Assembly: GCF_020089495.2 (NCBI RefSeq)
Contig: NZ_JAIRCA020000001.1
Location: forward strand, 3,465-67,464
Length of the DNA: 64,000 nt
Reading direction: 5' to 3'
Source of the DNA: Streptococcus mitis subsp. hohhotensis
GTDB lineage: Bacteria; Bacillota; Bacilli; Lactobacillales; Streptococcaceae
Shown piece after piece: positions 63,044 through 64,000 of the stretch. Both the position numbers and the translations under genes were made by a program. The stretch's first letter is position 1, and every line of letters starts with the position of its first letter. The notes below the pieces were generated by a model. It worked only from the letters and a program-made list of their open reading frames with translations. It made no database searches and was not told where the DNA came from.

Positions 63044-63277
63044 TTAGAACTCCGTAATTTCGAAGGCGCCAGTTTCTTTTTCGTAATCTAGCAATTTGTC
63101 AGACAAGAGTTCGATATACTCGATATTGTACTCTGGGCGATTTTCTTCGACAAGTTGGCGAGCAGCGATACGACCCTCAAGTTCTGAGCTGGCATCGATG
63201 TCTAGGTAAAGTGCGCGTGTAGTTTCACGACGTGGGCTACGTTCTTTTGTTTTTTGATAAAAAACTTTGTAAATCAT
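63044..63277 (-). CDS. rpoY: RNA polymerase epsilon subunit
   Basis: 77 residues, [20 protein letters not shown] at the start and [14 protein letters not shown] at the end, matching the small RNAP epsilon subunit (formerly DUF1447). It is encoded directly upstream of rnjA, as in most Firmicutes. AGAAAGGAAC lies before ATG. Confidence 0.95.
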   Translation of the reverse strand: MIYKVFYQKTKERSPRRETTRALYLDIDASSELEGRIAARQLVEENRPEYNIEYIELLSDKLLDYEKETGAFEITEF

Positions 63278-63449
63278 ATAGTTCCTTTCTATTTACAGGT
63301 CAGCTTATTCCAAACTTTTAGCATAGATTTGCTTGATTTCATTCCATTTTGTGTCTAGATGACCTTGATTCGTTACAATTATTTCAATTATACCACAAAA
63401 TGAAAGATTAGTAAAAGACGGAAACGAGAAAGTCATGGGGCGATTTCTT

Positions 63450-63488
63450 TAGTAAGCGCTTGCAAAAACAAAGAAAATGTGTTATATT
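63450..63488 (+). promoter_or_regulatory. Promoter with overlapping cre site
   Basis: TTGCAA (63460-63465), 17 bp, TATATT (63483-63488). TAGTAAGCGCTTGCAA (63450-63465) matches the cre consensus except at one position and covers the -35, so CcpA would block RNA polymerase binding. It drives the 71-codon gene at 63556. Confidence 0.7.
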
Positions 63489-63555
63489 GAGAACGGGAGT
63501 GGAATTTATTGCTTGTCATAATTCCATATAGTTTTTAAGTCAAGGAGGTTGCTCT

Positions 63556-63771
63556 ATGTATAACTTATTTGCTTTTGCTATCGGAGCTCGCTTGGTAGCT
63601 TTTATTGTTTTTGTTGCTTGCGTTTATGCGGGGAATCTTCTATTTGCCAAACTGGAACAACGACAAAGCAAGTTCTTGTGGAAGATTACCTTTGTGACTC
63701 TCTACTCGCTTTTTCTCCTCCTCGTAACCTATGTCGTTTGGTTTGTATTTTACTTTGGATTAAATGCTTAG
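63556..63771 (+). CDS. Small membrane protein of unknown function
   Basis: 71 residues with two membrane segments (AFAIGARLVAFIVFVACVYA and ITFVTLYSLFLLLVTYVVWF) joined by a basic loop. CAAGGAGG precedes ATG. No family is recognised; a cre-containing promoter suggests carbon-source control. Confidence 0.75.
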   Translation: MYNLFAFAIGARLVAFIVFVACVYAGNLLFAKLEQRQSKFLWKITFVTLYSLFLLLVTYVVWFVFYFGLNA

Positions 63772-63849
63772 ATGCCCTGCTCATGCTGGGGCATTTTTGT
63801 TTGGGGATAAAGAAAATTCCACCCCATCTATCAAGATGAGGTGGTTTTT
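63772..63849. terminator. Two hairpins after the small membrane protein
   Basis: ATGCCC (63772-63777) / GGGCAT (63789-63794) with T run, and CCACCCCATCT (63819) / AGATGAGGTGG (63834) with T run. The remaining 151 bp to the window end holds A/T-rich sequence and no gene that I can see. Confidence 0.85.
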
Positions 63850-64000
63850 GCATTTTTCTAAAATGACATGACAATGGAATAAATGTTTGCTTTAAGAATT
63901 TATTCTTATTATGTTAATGACTCTTCTGCTCAAAAATAGAGATGAAGCATAAAAATAAAACAATACAAACAGATAGATCAATTGGTAAAGGGATAGTAGT

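Overview
The window looks like a chromosome segment of a mitis-group Streptococcus (S. mitis / S. oralis / S. pneumoniae cluster). The evidence is the low GC content, the order mnmA - Nudix - mnmG - rnjA - rpoY, the sdaAB/LysM/Rgg/argGH block, a RUP-like repeat, and a complete set of pneumococcus-type N-glycan-degrading enzymes. No rRNA or tRNA genes were seen.

Layout. (1) 1-1776: C-terminal part of an LPXTG surface protein with about five 74-77-residue repeats. (2) 1890-25872: an N-glycan utilisation locus: GH92 mannosidase (minus strand), then GH125, GH38, ROK and GH20 enzymes and an ABC importer (two permeases plus a binding lipoprotein, with no ATPase gene nearby). An element of about 11.1 kb (4061-15198) is inserted between GH92 and GH125. 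It resembles a phage satellite or phage-like chromosomal island. It has a tyrosine integrase, RhuM, divergent CI/Cro-type regulators, Rha, small ORFs, a replisome organizer, a DnaC-like loader, an ArpU-like protein and a very acidic 50-residue protein, but no head, tail or terminase genes. About 1.2 kb of its right part is non-coding and carries two different repeat arrays. (3) 26105-29261: CPBP protease, immunity-like protein, TrhO, DUF4299. (4) 29218-36800: an island flanked by 386-bp direct repeats (about 96% identical over their well-conserved 373 bp). It encodes a bacteriocin/RiPP-like system: an HTH-TPR (RRNPP-type) regulator, a 16-residue hydrophobic peptide, a 73-residue protein, an exported thioredoxin-like protein, three tandem two-cysteine precursor peptides, a BcrA-type ABC pair, a DUF4097-like protein and a C39-peptidase ABC exporter. 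I do not recognise the precursor family; this is the best candidate for a new system. (5) 36530-40767: PadR / DUF1700 / DUF4097 / Yip1-like envelope-stress operon and an MFS transporter. (6) 40918-47069: glycosyltransferase, UDP-sugar dehydratase, HAD phosphatase, serine dehydratase, LysM protein. (7) 47120-53879: Rgg regulator with a divergent immunity-type ABC pair, then a lactococcin-972-type bacteriocin transporter without a visible precursor. (8) 54086-57528: amino-acid binding lipoprotein and argGH behind a canonical ARG box. (9) 57684-63771: conserved tRNA-modification and RNA-decay genes.

How it works together. The importer probably brings in host N-glycan fragments, using an ATPase encoded elsewhere. 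The cytoplasmic GH20, GH92, GH38 and GH125 enzymes then trim GlcNAc and mannose, under probable CcpA control. The bacteriocin island looks like a peptide-signalled operon: signal peptide and regulator, three precursors, disulfide chemistry, leader cleavage and export by the C39 transporter, and self-protection by the ABC pair. All family assignments come from reading the sequence and from memory; no database search was run, and counts and spacings were made by hand.
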